NCBI GenBank assembly: GCA_017889705.1 | Contig: JAGGAB010000007.1 | Coordinates: 1-64,000, forward strand | DNA: 64,000 nt | Reading direction: 5' to 3' | Source: Bacillota bacterium | GTDB lineage: Bacteria > Bacillota > Negativicutes > Sporomusales > Sporomusaceae | In this document: piece after piece, positions 17,555-26,281 of the stretch | How positions within the stretch are numbered: the stretch's first letter is position 1 | How the letters are laid out: each line of letters opens with the position of its first letter | The notes under the pieces: model-generated | Seen by the model: only the letters and a program-made list of their open reading frames with translations | Databases searched by the model: none | What the model was told of the DNA's origin: nothing | Translations under genes and position numbers: made by a program

Positions 17555-18124
17555 ATGGATTATAATCAAATCGCAGAGAAATTATCACATGTCCTGAAAC
17601 CCAAACGATTTAAGCATTCTTTGGGTGTTAGCCAGAGTGCGGCAGAACTTGCTGCTAGGTTTGGTGAGGATGTGGATAAAGCCAAGCTGACCGGGTTGTT
17701 GCATGATTGTGCCCGGAGCTTACCCAACAATAACCTATTGCAAATGGCAGAAGCCTTTGCTATAGTGATGAATGATGTCGAACTTCGCCAACCGATACTG
17801 CTACATGCGCCAATTGGTGCCTATTTGGCTAAAAATGAATATGGCATCAGTGATCCGCAGATTCTTAACGCCATAGCGCTTCATACTACTGGTGGGCGTG
17901 ATATGGGGATGTTAGATAAAATTATTTACTTGGCTGATTGCATAGAACCAAGCCGGGATTTCCCCGGAATAGACAAGCTTCGCAGTTTGGCTTTTAAAGA
18001 TCTGGACACAGCTATGCTTGTCGCATTTGATCAATCCCTTCACTATGTTATTGAGCGAAGTTTACTGATTCATCCGGCTACTATTGAAGGACGTAATTAT
18101 TTATTACTAAAGCAAAGTACGTAA
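17555..18124 (+). CDS. yqeK: YqeK-type HD-domain phosphohydrolase (diadenosine tetraphosphatase)
   Basis: A 189-residue HD-domain protein. FKHSLGVSQSAAELA supplies the first His, LLHDCAR the HD pair, and LHAPIGAYLAKNEYGI and LADCIEPSRDFPGI the later metal ligands typical of YqeK, which cleaves Ap4A symmetrically into two ADP. ATG 17555 is preferred to a TTG at 17531 because AGGTGGTG sits just before it. It lies between nadD and rsfS, as in Bacillus. Confidence 0.88.
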   Translation: MDYNQIAEKLSHVLKPKRFKHSLGVSQSAAELAARFGEDVDKAKLTGLLHDCARSLPNNNLLQMAEAFAIVMNDVELRQPILLHAPIGAYLAKNEYGISDPQILNAIALHTTGGRDMGMLDKIIYLADCIEPSRDFPGIDKLRSLAFKDLDTAMLVAFDQSLHYVIERSLLIHPATIEGRNYLLLKQST

Positions 18125-18165
18125 TGAAGTGAAGGGTGTTGTCTTTGTAGAGAGGAGATAATACC

Positions 18166-19188
18166 ATGGAAAATAGAGAAAATAGAATGGAACGACAAAG
18201 ACGAAAAATTCGCTGGGACAGAGTTTTTCTCATACTGCTTCTCCTGCTGAGTACAATAGTGGCAATAACAGGTGCTACTGTTTATGCTTATCTCAGTATT
18301 ATGCAAACACCTACTAGCGCGCCGGTAGCAAAGACTAAGGAGCGGGCGCCGGAGGTGTTAACCAACAAGGTAAATATTCTGCTGCTAGGGGTTGACGATA
18401 AGGATCGGGAAAATCCCGGCGACAACACGCGGCGTTCTGATACTATGATGGTTGCCAGCATAAGCCCGCAAGACGGTACTATTAGTTTGCTGTCGCTGCC
18501 GCGTGACACTAAAGTAAATATTCCCGGACGCAAAGGCTATGATAAGCTTAATCATGCCTACGCATATGGTGGGCCGCAGCTTGCCCAAACTACTGTCGAA
18601 CAGTTTTTGCAGATTCCTATCAATTACTATGTGGTCATTGACTGGCAAGCCTTTATCAAAGTGATTGACACCCTTGGTGGTGTTGATCTCTATGTGGAAA
18701 ATGACATGCATTATCGCGATCCCTATGCAGATCTTGATATTGAAATTAACAAAGGGTATCAGCATTTAGACGGGGAAAAGGCCGGTCAGTATGTGCGTTT
18801 TCGCAGCGATGAGCTTGGTGATATCGGCCGGGTGCAGCGCCAGCAGCGCTTTTTAAAAGCGTTGGCTAAAGAAATAATGCAAGTGGGCACTATTTTTAAG
18901 GTGCCGGCAATCGTAAATACGGTTAATCAGTATGTTGACACCAATATGTCGGCAATGACTATGATTAAAGTGGGAAATAGTCTTAAAAGCTTTAACGCCA
19001 GTAATCTTACGGCTGAGATGCTGCCGGGAACCTTTGCGACAATTGACGGGTTAAGCTACTGGGTTCCTGATAGCGAACAGACACAGCAACTAGTGCAGAC
19101 TATGTTTTTATCTATGCCTGTTAAAGAAACAGGCATATCTCAGGGGAAAACCAGCACTTCCGGCACTACCAACAACAGGAAAAATTAG
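18166..19188 (+). CDS. LytR-CpsA-Psr (LCP) family cell-wall glycopolymer ligase
   Basis: A 340-residue protein with a cytoplasmic basic N-terminus, one membrane segment at about residues 19-45 and an extracytoplasmic LCP domain at about 65-225. Key Arg/Asp positions are visible in NILLLGVDDKD, TRRSDTMMVAS, SLPRDTKV and the GQYVRFRSDELGDIGRVQRQQ block (shown partly as RFRSDELGDIGR). LCP enzymes move polyprenyl-linked glycopolymers onto peptidoglycan or protein. The start ATG follows GAGAGGAG. It sits between yqeK and rsfS. Confidence 0.88.
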   Translation: MENRENRMERQRRKIRWDRVFLILLLLLSTIVAITGATVYAYLSIMQTPTSAPVAKTKERAPEVLTNKVNILLLGVDDKDRENPGDNTRRSDTMMVASISPQDGTISLLSLPRDTKVNIPGRKGYDKLNHAYAYGGPQLAQTTVEQFLQIPINYYVVIDWQAFIKVIDTLGGVDLYVENDMHYRDPYADLDIEINKGYQHLDGEKAGQYVRFRSDELGDIGRVQRQQRFLKALAKEIMQVGTIFKVPAIVNTVNQYVDTNMSAMTMIKVGNSLKSFNASNLTAEMLPGTFATIDGLSYWVPDSEQTQQLVQTMFLSMPVKETGISQGKTSTSGTTNNRKN

Positions 19189-19315
19189 CAACCAGGGCGA
19201 TAATCTTTTATGTGTTTCTGCTTATCTGCAGGAAACTTGCTTTCTCAGTCCGAATAAAATAAAATTAGAAAGAAAAAGCTATAACGAAGAGTTTCCAGGA
19301 GGTATTTGTTAATTG

Positions 19316-19666
19316 ATGACTGATAATGACAGCAAAATGGCTGAGTTGGTGGCCAAGGCCGCTAGTGACAAAAAAGCACGTGATATTATTATTATGGATT
19401 TGGTAGGCATTTCACCGGTAACTGACCATTTTGTGATTTGCAGTGCTAATTCGACTACTCAGGTTAAAGCCATTGCCGATCATATAGAAGAACAGCTTGC
19501 CGAGCAGAGGATTACCCTGCTACACAAAGAAGGCTACCGGGAAGCGCGCTGGGTACTAATGGATTATGGCAACTGTGTGGCACATATTTTTGTTGAAGAG
19601 GATCGCCAATTCTACAATCTTGAACGCCTGTGGGGCGATGCCAAACAAGTGTCATATCAAGGATAG
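19316..19666 (+). CDS. rsfS: Ribosomal silencing factor RsfS
   Basis: A protein of about 116 residues that binds L14 and blocks subunit joining when nutrients are scarce. DIIIMDLVGISPVTDHFVI and HKEGYREARWVLMDYGNCVAHIF (partly quoted) are family landmarks. AGGAGG at 19297-19302 lies 13 bases from ATG 19316 and ten from TTG 19313, so the start is ambiguous by one codon. Last member of the nadD/yqeK/rsfS group. Confidence 0.93.
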   Translation: MTDNDSKMAELVAKAASDKKARDIIIMDLVGISPVTDHFVICSANSTTQVKAIADHIEEQLAEQRITLLHKEGYREARWVLMDYGNCVAHIFVEEDRQFYNLERLWGDAKQVSYQG

Positions 19667-19674
19667 GTGTAATT

Positions 19675-20550
19675 ATGGATAAGCATAACTACAGGCCTGG
19701 CGATGTAGTAGAGTTAACGGCTGTCAGAAAAAGTGACTTAGGTATTTTTTTGGATGCCGGCACCGGCAATACCAGTGATGATATTTTGCTGCATAAAGCG
19801 CAGCAAACTGAAGAGATTGCTGTTGGTCAGGCTGTCAAAGTATATCTTTATAAAGATCCTAAAGGCCGGCTGACTGCCAGTATGCGTTTGCCACAAATGC
19901 AAGAAGGACAGGTAGCCAGAGTTGAGGTTATCAATACAACGCGTGACGGTGCTTTTGTTAATATTGGTGCAGAACGCGGGGTATTTATGCCCCATGCCGG
20001 CAGACGGGGTTTGCCAAAGGTCGGTGAAAAAGTCTGGGTCAAACTATATCGTGACAAATCAGGCCGCCCGGCGGTTACCATGGAAGTAGAAGATGAGCTG
20101 AGACGAGCCTCTCGCCCGGCAGAGGGTGTAAAAATCGGTGATACAATCACTGGTTCTGTATATAATTTTAATGAGCAAGGAGCCTTTCTTTTTACCAAAG
20201 AGCGGTTTATTGCTTTTTTGCATAATGATGAAATTCTGGAAAGGCCTCGTGTTGGAGCTGAAGTTACTGCCCGGATTACCTTTATTCGGGAGGATGGACG
20301 GCTTAATATATCGATGAGGCCTATAAAAGAAAATGCGATGGATACCGATGCTGAAAAAATTCTTAACGTCCTTAGCAGCAGAGGCGGTCAAATGCCCTAC
20401 AGCGATGCTTCACCACCGGAAATTATCAAGGAAAAGTTTAATATTAGTAAGGCAGCTTTTAAACGGGCAATGGGACGATTGCTCAAAGACAATCTTGTGG
20501 AACAAAGAGAAGGCTGGACTTATTTAAAAAATAACGAAGGTGGCGAGTGA
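19675..20550 (+). CDS. cvfB: S1-domain RNA-binding protein, CvfB family
   Basis: A 291-residue protein with three S1-like beta-barrels in tandem (about residues 5-60, 70-135 and 150-215) and a C-terminal winged-helix domain (about 225-285, PPEIIKEKFNISKAAFKRA). This is the CvfB layout; Staphylococcus CvfB affects virulence gene expression through RNA binding. ATG 19675 has GGATAGGTG upstream, and a longer frame from 19630 overlaps rsfS. Its stop codon lies in the loop of its terminator hairpin. Confidence 0.85.
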   Translation: MDKHNYRPGDVVELTAVRKSDLGIFLDAGTGNTSDDILLHKAQQTEEIAVGQAVKVYLYKDPKGRLTASMRLPQMQEGQVARVEVINTTRDGAFVNIGAERGVFMPHAGRRGLPKVGEKVWVKLYRDKSGRPAVTMEVEDELRRASRPAEGVKIGDTITGSVYNFNEQGAFLFTKERFIAFLHNDEILERPRVGAEVTARITFIREDGRLNISMRPIKENAMDTDAEKILNVLSSRGGQMPYSDASPPEIIKEKFNISKAAFKRAMGRLLKDNLVEQREGWTYLKNNEGGE

Positions 20551-20571
20551 GCCGCCTTCGTTATTCTTTTG
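20530..20571 (+). terminator. Terminator overlapping the end of cvfB
   Basis: A 14-bp stem (ATAACGAAGGTGGC/GCCGCCTTCGTTAT, one wobble) around the TGA stop is followed by TTCTTTT. Confidence 0.9.
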
Positions 20572-20587
20572 GCAAGAAACATTACCA

Positions 20588-20722
20588 TTACGTTGGCAGT
20601 GAATTTTTGCAGGGCATATGCTTTTTTTGATCAGCATTGTTCGCACTATTTGGTTTTTGCATAGTTGAGGCTGGTTTGCCATTCTTGGCATTATCTGAAT
20701 CTAATAAGTCTTTTGCAGCCAT
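20588..20722 (-). CDS. Small hydrophilic protein, unknown function
   Basis: A 44-residue frame starting at ATG 20722 with AAGGAGGGA (20727-20735 complement) five bases upstream. The sequence starts MAAKDLLDSDNAKNGKPAS and is rich in Lys, Asn and Ser with no hydrophobic core, ending CKNSLPT. The strong RBS is the main support. It lies 59 bases downstream of another small frame with a strong RBS, so the two look like a pair. No family recognised. The composition resembles small disordered spore or stress proteins, which is only a guess. Confidence 0.55.
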   Translation of the reverse strand: MAAKDLLDSDNAKNGKPASTMQKPNSANNADQKKHMPCKNSLPT

Positions 20723-20781
20723 AGTATCCCTCCTTAAGAGTTTTGGTTTTGCTAATAAGCAACTGCTTATTTGTGTGGAGG

Positions 20782-20982
20782 TCAGCCACCGGCTTCTTTT
20801 TGATTTGTTGATGAGTGGGCAGAAGGTTGAAGATCATCAGCAGAAACAGTATCATTGCTTACCTGATATTTTGATTGCGTAGGACTGGTGCGTGAACCTT
20901 CACTAATGAGGCTCTTTGTACCTACCTGTGTTTGGTCTGCTACATTTTTTCCATTCCAAAAAGCTGTTTTTGTATCTGTCAA
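20782..20982 (-). CDS. Small hydrophilic protein, unknown function
   Basis: A 66-residue frame read from TTG 20982, placed eight bases after a perfect AGGAGG (20991-20996 complement). A GTG three codons earlier overlaps the RBS. The protein (start MTDTKTAFWNGKNVADQTQ, end NQKEAGG) is rich in Ser, Thr, Gln and Asn and predicted disordered. With the frame at 20588-20722 it forms a tandem of tiny minus-strand genes between cvfB and a Spo0E-like gene. Function unknown. Confidence 0.58.
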   Translation of the reverse strand: MTDTKTAFWNGKNVADQTQVGTKSLISEGSRTSPTQSKYQVSNDTVSADDLQPSAHSSTNQKEAGG

Positions 20983-21130
20983 AATGTTCACCTCCTATAC
21001 TGTATTTATAGTAGTTTTCCCAAATGAAAAATTCGCATGAGCGACAATGATTTCTAGCCGCAAGCAATACTGATACATGTTTTTTGTTCTATCGGAGAAA
21101 CTAATTAAAACAGAAACAGAGGTGTGTTAT

Positions 21131-21319
21131 ATGGATCAACAAATGCAGACAATATCATTACAGATCAAAGCACTTAGGCAGCAGCTTAACCAGCTTATGC
21201 AGAACTCTAACACCGCAGACGCTGAAATCGTAACAGCCAGCAGCATTTTGGATACCCAACTGGAAGACTATGCCCACACAATACAGGAAAAGCGTTATCC
21301 CTCAATGCGGACATTTTGA
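21131..21319 (+). CDS. Spo0E-like aspartyl-phosphate phosphatase
   Basis: A 62-residue two-helix protein. IKALRQQLNQLMQ, a short polar linker and IVTASSILDTQLEDYAH follow the Spo0E pattern, in which the SxxLD motif (here SSILD) inserts into the active site of phosphorylated Spo0A and removes phosphate, delaying sporulation. ATG 21131 has GAGGTG eight bases upstream; the upstream extension from 21077 lacks an RBS. Together with the Spo0B-like gene it points to a working sporulation phosphorelay or a simplified one. Confidence 0.75.
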   Translation: MDQQMQTISLQIKALRQQLNQLMQNSNTADAEIVTASSILDTQLEDYAHTIQEKRYPSMRTF

Positions 21320-21347
21320 GCCACCACCAAGGTGGCTTTATTTATTG
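21319..21347 (+). terminator. Terminator after the Spo0E-like gene
   Basis: AGCCACC (21319-21325) pairs with GGTGGCT (21331-21337), followed by TTATTTATT. Confidence 0.75.
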
Positions 21348-21385
21348 CTTAGTAGAAGCCGGTTATGGCTGGTTATAAATAAAAA

Positions 21386-21419
21386 GTAAAAACCCCCGCA
21401 ATATTTCAGGCGGAGGTTT
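21386..21419 (-). terminator. Terminator of the CorC/CNNM gene
   Basis: On the minus strand a 9-bp stem with one mismatch (AACCTCCGC/GCGGGGGTT) is followed by TTTACTTTTT. Confidence 0.75.
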
Positions 21420-21434
21420 AGAGAAATTAGATTT

Positions 21435-22793
21435 TTACTCAAAGGAATGATCGCCATCTAGTGGCGGCAAATTGCGGGTAATAAGGACTTTGTCAACCCG
21501 GGCTTTATCCATGTCAAGGATTTCAAAGTTGTAGCCGCTCCAATCAAACTTGTCGGCGGTGCTGGGGATATGGCCAAGATAGGAAACAATAAAACCGCCA
21601 AGGGTCTGAAAGTAACCTCGTTCTTCGCCGGGAAAATGGTCAACATCTAAGAGTTCTTTGAGTTCTTCCGATGGCAGCATGCCATCTACCAGCCAAGAGC
21701 CGTCTTCGCGGAGAATAATATCAGGGTCTTCGTCTTCGCCAAGATAAGGCATTTCGCCAACAATGTGTTCGGCAATATCATACAGACTGATTAGGCCGGA
21801 CATACCGCCATACTCGTCAACAACCAGAGCAACATAAATTCCTGTTTCCTTAAAGCTTTCCAGAACTTTGAGCGCCGGCGTATTTTTAGGAATATACAGC
21901 GGTTGACGGGCGGCTCCTTCTAATGCCAGTGGTCGGCCAGGAGTATAATTGGCTAGGACTTCATTGGAATAAATAACACCCACGATGTCATCTAAGCTGC
22001 CACGGCCAACCGGGAAAAATAAATGGTTGGAATTGCGAATGACACGAAGATTATATTGATCATTATCTTCAAGATCCAGCCACTTAATCTGGGTGCGGGG
22101 TGTCATCAGCGCCCCTACGCGCATATCGCCTAAAATAAAGATTTTTTCCAGCATTTCGCGTTCGGCTTTTTCAAAAACCCCATGCTGAGTGCCCTGGCCG
22201 ATAAGGACTCGCACCTCTTCTTCCGTCACCGGCGGCTCTGCCGGCGGTTTGGTACCCAAAAGGCGCATTACCAAAGCGGTTGAAACACTCAACAAGTGAA
22301 CTAAAGGACGATTGAGGCGTACAAAGGCCGACATTGGTCTGGCAATAGCAGCGGCAATGGGCTCAGGATTATTAAGAGCCAGTTTTTTTGGCACCAGTTC
22401 TCCAACAATAAGTGATAGATAGGTAATAATGCCTACGACAATTGCAAGGCTGAGGCCTTCGCTATAACTCTTAAGAAAAGCAAAGTTGTTTAGGAAGGAG
22501 GCCAAATAGTGAGCTATTTTTGCTCCGCCAAAAGCGCCGGTAAGTATTCCAATAAGGGTAATGCCGATTTGTACGGCAGACAACAACGCAGTAGGTTCTT
22601 CGGCCAGTTTTAGTGCAGAGTAAGCTCCTTTATTGCCGGTTGCCGCCATATTTTCCAAGCGGGTTTTGCGTGAGGATATAATTGACATTTCAGTCAGCGC
22701 AAATAGTCCATTTGCAAGAATTAATATTAATATTACTATAATTTCAGTACCAATTGAACCTGTGTCCAAAGTTGAGATAACACACTCCTTCAA
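21435..22793 (-). CDS. CNNM/CorC-family membrane protein with CBS pair (hemolysin-family)
   Basis: Up to 452 residues: an N-terminal DUF21/CNNM transmembrane domain (about 15-200), two CBS domains (about 215-340, with MTPRTQIKWLD and VVDEYGGMSGLISLYDI) and a C-terminal CorC/HlyC domain (about 360-435). Such proteins are linked to Mg2+/Co2+ efflux or homeostasis. The start is uncertain: the TTG at 22793 sits before the AAGGAG at 22785-22790, so translation may begin at TTG 22769 (MDTGSIGTEI). No neighbour suggests a special role. Confidence 0.85.
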   Translation of the reverse strand: MKECVISTLDTGSIGTEIIVILILILANGLFALTEMSIISSRKTRLENMAATGNKGAYSALKLAEEPTALLSAVQIGITLIGILTGAFGGAKIAHYLASFLNNFAFLKSYSEGLSLAIVVGIITYLSLIVGELVPKKLALNNPEPIAAAIARPMSAFVRLNRPLVHLLSVSTALVMRLLGTKPPAEPPVTEEEVRVLIGQGTQHGVFEKAEREMLEKIFILGDMRVGALMTPRTQIKWLDLEDNDQYNLRVIRNSNHLFFPVGRGSLDDIVGVIYSNEVLANYTPGRPLALEGAARQPLYIPKNTPALKVLESFKETGIYVALVVDEYGGMSGLISLYDIAEHIVGEMPYLGEDEDPDIILREDGSWLVDGMLPSEELKELLDVDHFPGEERGYFQTLGGFIVSYLGHIPSTADKFDWSGYNFEILDMDKARVDKVLITRNLPPLDGDHSFE

Positions 22794-22938
22794 ATAGTTT
22801 ATGCAGTCATATCATATCCGTTTATTGTACTGCTCAAACGCACCGCAGTAGATATTTGACAAACCGATAGCGTTAGCAACAGATATAACTATAGTAAAGT
22901 ACCCGCCGACGAAATGCAGCGGGCAGTAGCTTGCTTGA

Positions 22939-23523
22939 TTATAATTCCTCCATGGCAGTGTCCGTTTTTTTGCCGCGTTTTAGAACATAAGCAAGAATAG
23001 CCAGAGCTATGACTAAACCCGAAACAATAATCATATCATCCTTGTTTTGGGAAATCATCTCCATGGCTTGCGGACCAAAGTAGTAAATAAGCACGCCTTC
23101 AAGCAAGAAACGCTTGCCACGTCCCAGCAGAGAGACAAACAGGAAAGCTGGCATATTGATCTTCAAAGCTCCTGCCGTAATACTGACAAATTTATAAGGA
23201 ATTGGCGATAAAGATGCTATAAATATAGCCCACAGGGCGTTTTGCTGCACGGTAATGTGTATCTTTTCAAGATATTTGGGCGGGATAAATTTGCGGGTAG
23301 CCGGCAGGCCAAGCTTTAGCCCGATAAGATAACCGACCAAGCCGCCCAGAATAGATACCGCAGTAGCGGCCAAGCCATAGTAAATGGCGTTTTGTGGATT
23401 TGCTATGGCCAGTGGTATAAGCAGCAGATCAGGTAATATTGGCGAAATAAAGGATTCGGTGAAAGCGGCAATTAAGAGGCCGGGAAGACCCCATTCCAAA
23501 AGCATCGCCAGCAATACATCCAT
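22939..23523 (-). CDS. DedA/VTT-domain membrane protein (YqaA type)
   Basis: A 194-residue protein with four to five membrane segments. The VTT signature region is seen in GGLVGYLIGLKLG and SLSPIPYKFVSITAGALKI (partly quoted). DedA-family members flip or transport lipid carriers such as undecaprenyl phosphate or phospholipids. ATG 23523 has AAGGAG upstream. It is followed on the same strand by the CorC-like gene, with 145 bases between them. Confidence 0.82.
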   Translation of the reverse strand: MDVLLAMLLEWGLPGLLIAAFTESFISPILPDLLLIPLAIANPQNAIYYGLAATAVSILGGLVGYLIGLKLGLPATRKFIPPKYLEKIHITVQQNALWAIFIASLSPIPYKFVSITAGALKINMPAFLFVSLLGRGKRFLLEGVLIYYFGPQAMEMISQNKDDMIIVSGLVIALAILAYVLKRGKKTDTAMEEL

Positions 23524-23640
23524 TGTAAAGTACTCCTTTTTAGAGTGTAATTATTAAGATATAATAATAGTTTATCGCACAAACCACAGTTCAGTCAAGG
23601 ATTAATACATGGGAAACAGGTGAACCCTGTGCTTGGGCGA

Positions 23641-23698
23641 TAAAGTAGACTTATCTTCAGGTAGGGGGAACCTCATCTGAAGATAAGTCTCAGGATAA
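23641..23698. repeat. Type-A hairpin repeat, copy 1
   Basis: A perfect 14-bp stem AGACTTATCTTCAG (23647-23660) / CTGAAGATAAGTCT (23677-23690), flanked by ATAAAGT and CAGGATAAT. The same flanks and stem layout, with changed but still paired bases, recur at 31465-31524, 31639-31770 and 49872-49960. It lies in the 420-base gap between the DedA gene and the amidohydrolase gene. Confidence 0.8.
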
Positions 23699-23699
23699 T

Positions 23700-23727
23700 A
23701 AAATAGCCTGCGATTATAGTCGCAGGC
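23700..23727 (-). terminator. Terminator of tRNA-Ala
   Basis: A perfect 8-bp stem GCCTGCGA/TCGCAGGC (23706-23727), followed on the minus strand by TATTTTATTAT. Confidence 0.82.
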
Positions 23728-23733
23728 ATACGG

Positions 23734-23809
23734 TGGTGGAGATAAGCGGGATCGAACCGCTGGCCTCTTGAATGCCATTCAAGCGCTCTCCCAGCTGAGC
23801 TATATCCCC
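23734..23809 (-). tRNA. tRNA-Ala (anticodon GGC)
   Basis: On the minus strand a full cloverleaf can be drawn: acceptor GGGGATA paired with TATCTCC (one G-T), D-arm AGCTCAGCTGGGAGAGC, anticodon stem-loop with GGC in TTGAATGGCATTCAA, and T-arm GCGGTTCGATCCCGC. The 3' CCA is encoded. It is isolated, with its own terminator. Confidence 0.97.
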
Positions 23810-23945
23810 GAATAATTATTAAAATAAATTATACTTATACCAAATAAAAATGTCAAGAATTTTGCGTAAGTTCAAATATTTGGCAGGTACTTAAGCTTGG
23901 CATGCAGAATACTTTGAGATTAGCATAGGGAAGAAGGAACTTGGG

Positions 23946-25139
23946 ATGCAATTGTTAAAGACAGGCCTACTAATTGATGGAACAGGCCGCGCACCGCAAG
24001 AAGCATGCTATTTGGCATTGGAAAACGGATATATTACCGGTGTGGGTAAAGCCGACGATTTTGCCGCTGCGCAGGTGGAAGCTGCAGTTGATTATTCACA
24101 GTATACGGTTATGCCGGGACTTATTGATCCTCATGTGCATTTGTTTTTGGAGGGAATAGCTGATGTAAAAGCGCGTACGCTACGCTGGCGGGAAGATAAG
24201 GAGACAACATTGCTGCGGGCTGTTAACAATCTGGATAGAACCCTGCGGCAAGGCGTCACCACTGTGCGTGACTTAGGTGGTCCCTTCGGTATCAATGTGT
24301 TTTTAAAAAAGGCTGTAAAACAAGGAATAATTAACGGTCCGCAGGTACTAACCGCCTGCCAGGCTATTTCGATCACCGGCGGCCATTTTCATTATGCAGG
24401 TGGGAGAGAAGCAGACGGGCCGGACGAAATGGTTAAGGCCGTGCGGGAGCAAGCCAGGAATAATGCCGATTGCATAAAAATTATGATGACAGGCTGTGTT
24501 AACTTCATTCGTCAAGATGCAGGTATTGTTGAACTTTCACTAGCAGAAACGCAGGCGGCTGTTGACGAGTCGCGTCATCTGAAAAAGACGGTAGCAGTGC
24601 ATGCCAATGGTATAGCCGGCGTATGCCAGGCCATTGATGCCGGTGTTACTACAATAGAACATGGGGCGCTGATAGATGAAGCCACTGCTGATATAATTGC
24701 TGGCAGTGGTGTATATTGGATACCTACACTAGTTCCGTTTGAACGCATGTGGGCTTACGGACGTATCCACAAAACCAAGACACTGCCGGCGCATGGCATT
24801 GAAGCTGTTTACCTGAGGCATCAAGCTATGGTTAAGAGAGCATATCAAAATGGGGCCAGGATTGTTGCCGGTACAGATGCCGGAGCCTTGGGAGTGGGAC
24901 ATGGCGATATGTGGCGTGAGGCCGCTTTGTTAGTCGAATGTGGTTTGCCTGCGGTTGCCGCCATTCATGCGGCGACCGGACTTAGTGCGCAGGCAATCGG
25001 AATGGAGCAGGAGCTTGGGACTGTGGCGGCAGGCAAGAAGGCGGATTTGCTGGTGCTGGACGGAAATCCGCTTGCAAAGATTAGCTGCCTAAAAAATGTA
25101 GTGCAAGTATTTAAAGCTGGGAAGGAGCAGCTTCTATGA
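23946..25139 (+). CDS. Metal-dependent amidohydrolase (imidazolonepropionase-like)
   Basis: A 397-residue amidohydrolase-superfamily enzyme. Metal-site motifs in order: DPHVHLFLEG (HxH), CIKIMMTG (carbamylated Lys candidate), AVHANG, TIEHGALID and AGTDAGALG. The C-terminal GKKADLLVLDGNPL closes the composite beta-sandwich. It belongs to the group that includes Xaa-Pro and Xaa-Arg dipeptidases and imidazolonepropionase-like enzymes; the substrate cannot be assigned. It heads a tight four-gene set with overlapping ends that includes SemiSWEET, MoxR and VWA genes. Confidence 0.85.
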   Translation: MQLLKTGLLIDGTGRAPQEACYLALENGYITGVGKADDFAAAQVEAAVDYSQYTVMPGLIDPHVHLFLEGIADVKARTLRWREDKETTLLRAVNNLDRTLRQGVTTVRDLGGPFGINVFLKKAVKQGIINGPQVLTACQAISITGGHFHYAGGREADGPDEMVKAVREQARNNADCIKIMMTGCVNFIRQDAGIVELSLAETQAAVDESRHLKKTVAVHANGIAGVCQAIDAGVTTIEHGALIDEATADIIAGSGVYWIPTLVPFERMWAYGRIHKTKTLPAHGIEAVYLRHQAMVKRAYQNGARIVAGTDAGALGVGHGDMWREAALLVECGLPAVAAIHAATGLSAQAIGMEQELGTVAAGKKADLLVLDGNPLAKISCLKNVVQVFKAGKEQLL

Positions 25140-25405
25140 GTGAATGGATTGGCAGTTTGGCCGGAATTCTTACAACTATATCTTTTTTCCCACAGGTTGC
25201 AAAAACAATCAAGAGTAAGTCGGCCGCTGATTTTTCAACTGCCTGGATAGTAATGATGACGCTCGGGGTTTTCTTTTGGATGATATACGGATATTACATA
25301 AACAGTATGCCGGTATTTATTGCAAACCTTGTAACCTTGGGTTGTATGGCTGTACTTACCTGGATAAAATTTTTTGGAAGTAAAACTGCGATAGAAACAA
25401 AGTGA
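25136..25405 (+). CDS. SemiSWEET-type transporter
   Basis: An 89-residue three-helix membrane protein. ILTTISFFPQVAKTIKSKS contains the PQ-loop motif, followed by two more membrane segments. SemiSWEETs dimerise to form a small sugar uniporter, though some PQ-loop proteins carry other solutes. Its ATG overlaps the end of the amidohydrolase by four bases, so the two are probably translated together and may handle related compounds. Confidence 0.87.
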   Translation: MSEWIGSLAGILTTISFFPQVAKTIKSKSAADFSTAWIVMMTLGVFFWMIYGYYINSMPVFIANLVTLGCMAVLTWIKFFGSKTAIETK

Positions 25406-25417
25406 CGGAGTGGTACT

Positions 25418-26281
25418 ATGTTAGAAGCAATTGAAGAGCTTAAGACAAAGCTTGGAGAGCACGGTTACCTTACTGATGATAATTTGGCGTCTGCGCTTTA
25501 CTTGGCGGAAAAACTGGAAAAACCGCTGCTTTTAGAAGGACCGGCCGGTGTTGGTAAAACGGAATTGGCAAAGGCCTGGTCACGGCTGCGCAATCGCCGG
25601 CTTATCCGTCTGCAATGCTATGAAGGCCTTGATGAAAGTAAAGCATTGTATGAATGGAATTATCAAAAGCAGTTATTGTATATTCAGATTGCTGCCTTAA
25701 CAGAAAAAGGCTGGGAAACCGGACGAAAACAAATCTTTGATCAGGAATTTTTACTAAAGCGCCCGATGTTAACAGCCCTCACCAGTGTGGAACCGGTGGT
25801 GCTTTTGATTGATGAGATTGACAAAAGTGATCAGGAGTTTGAAAGCTTTCTCTTAGAAGCACTATCAGATTGGCAGGTTACCATTCCCGAGCTAGGTACA
25901 ATCCATTCGGTTAATCGACCTTATGTTGTCCTGACTTCAAACAGCACCAGAGAACTTGGCGATGCGCTAAGGCGTCGATGTTTACACTTTCATATCGACT
26001 ATCCGGAACTTGAACGGGAATTAGCTATTGTTGAACTTAACGCACCAGATATTGATCATAAGTTTGCCTGTCAGCTGATTGAATTTGTTCAAAATGTTCG
26101 CAAACAGCCTCTTAAAAAACCACCCAGTGTTACCGAGAGTATTGACTGGGTATTATCAATGCAGTTTTTAGGTGGTGAGCTGACAACAGACAATGTGCGG
26201 GCAACGCTGAGCGCCTTGCTAAAATACACGAAAGACCGTGACCTGATAACTGAGAAACTGCCATTTTTACTAAAGCCATGA
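25418..26281 (+). CDS. MoxR-type AAA+ ATPase
   Basis: A 287-residue AAA+ protein. Walker A is EGPAGVGKTELAKA (about residues 39-52), Walker B VVLLIDEIDKSD, and the sensor/arginine-finger region VLTSNSTRELGDALRRRC. MoxR ATPases work with VWA-domain partners as chaperones that mature or insert metal cofactors into enzymes. The next gene, overlapping by four bases, encodes such a partner (CoxE-like). The client enzyme is not obvious in this operon. Confidence 0.9.
   Translation: MLEAIEELKTKLGEHGYLTDDNLASALYLAEKLEKPLLLEGPAGVGKTELAKAWSRLRNRRLIRLQCYEGLDESKALYEWNYQKQLLYIQIAALTEKGWETGRKQIFDQEFLLKRPMLTALTSVEPVVLLIDEIDKSDQEFESFLLEALSDWQVTIPELGTIHSVNRPYVVLTSNSTRELGDALRRRCLHFHIDYPELERELAIVELNAPDIDHKFACQLIEFVQNVRKQPLKKPPSVTESIDWVLSMQFLGGELTTDNVRATLSALLKYTKDRDLITEKLPFLLKP

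Noticed and set aside
20637-20882. An 81-codon plus-strand frame
   Set aside because: It is antisense to the two small minus-strand frames, which have much better RBSs.
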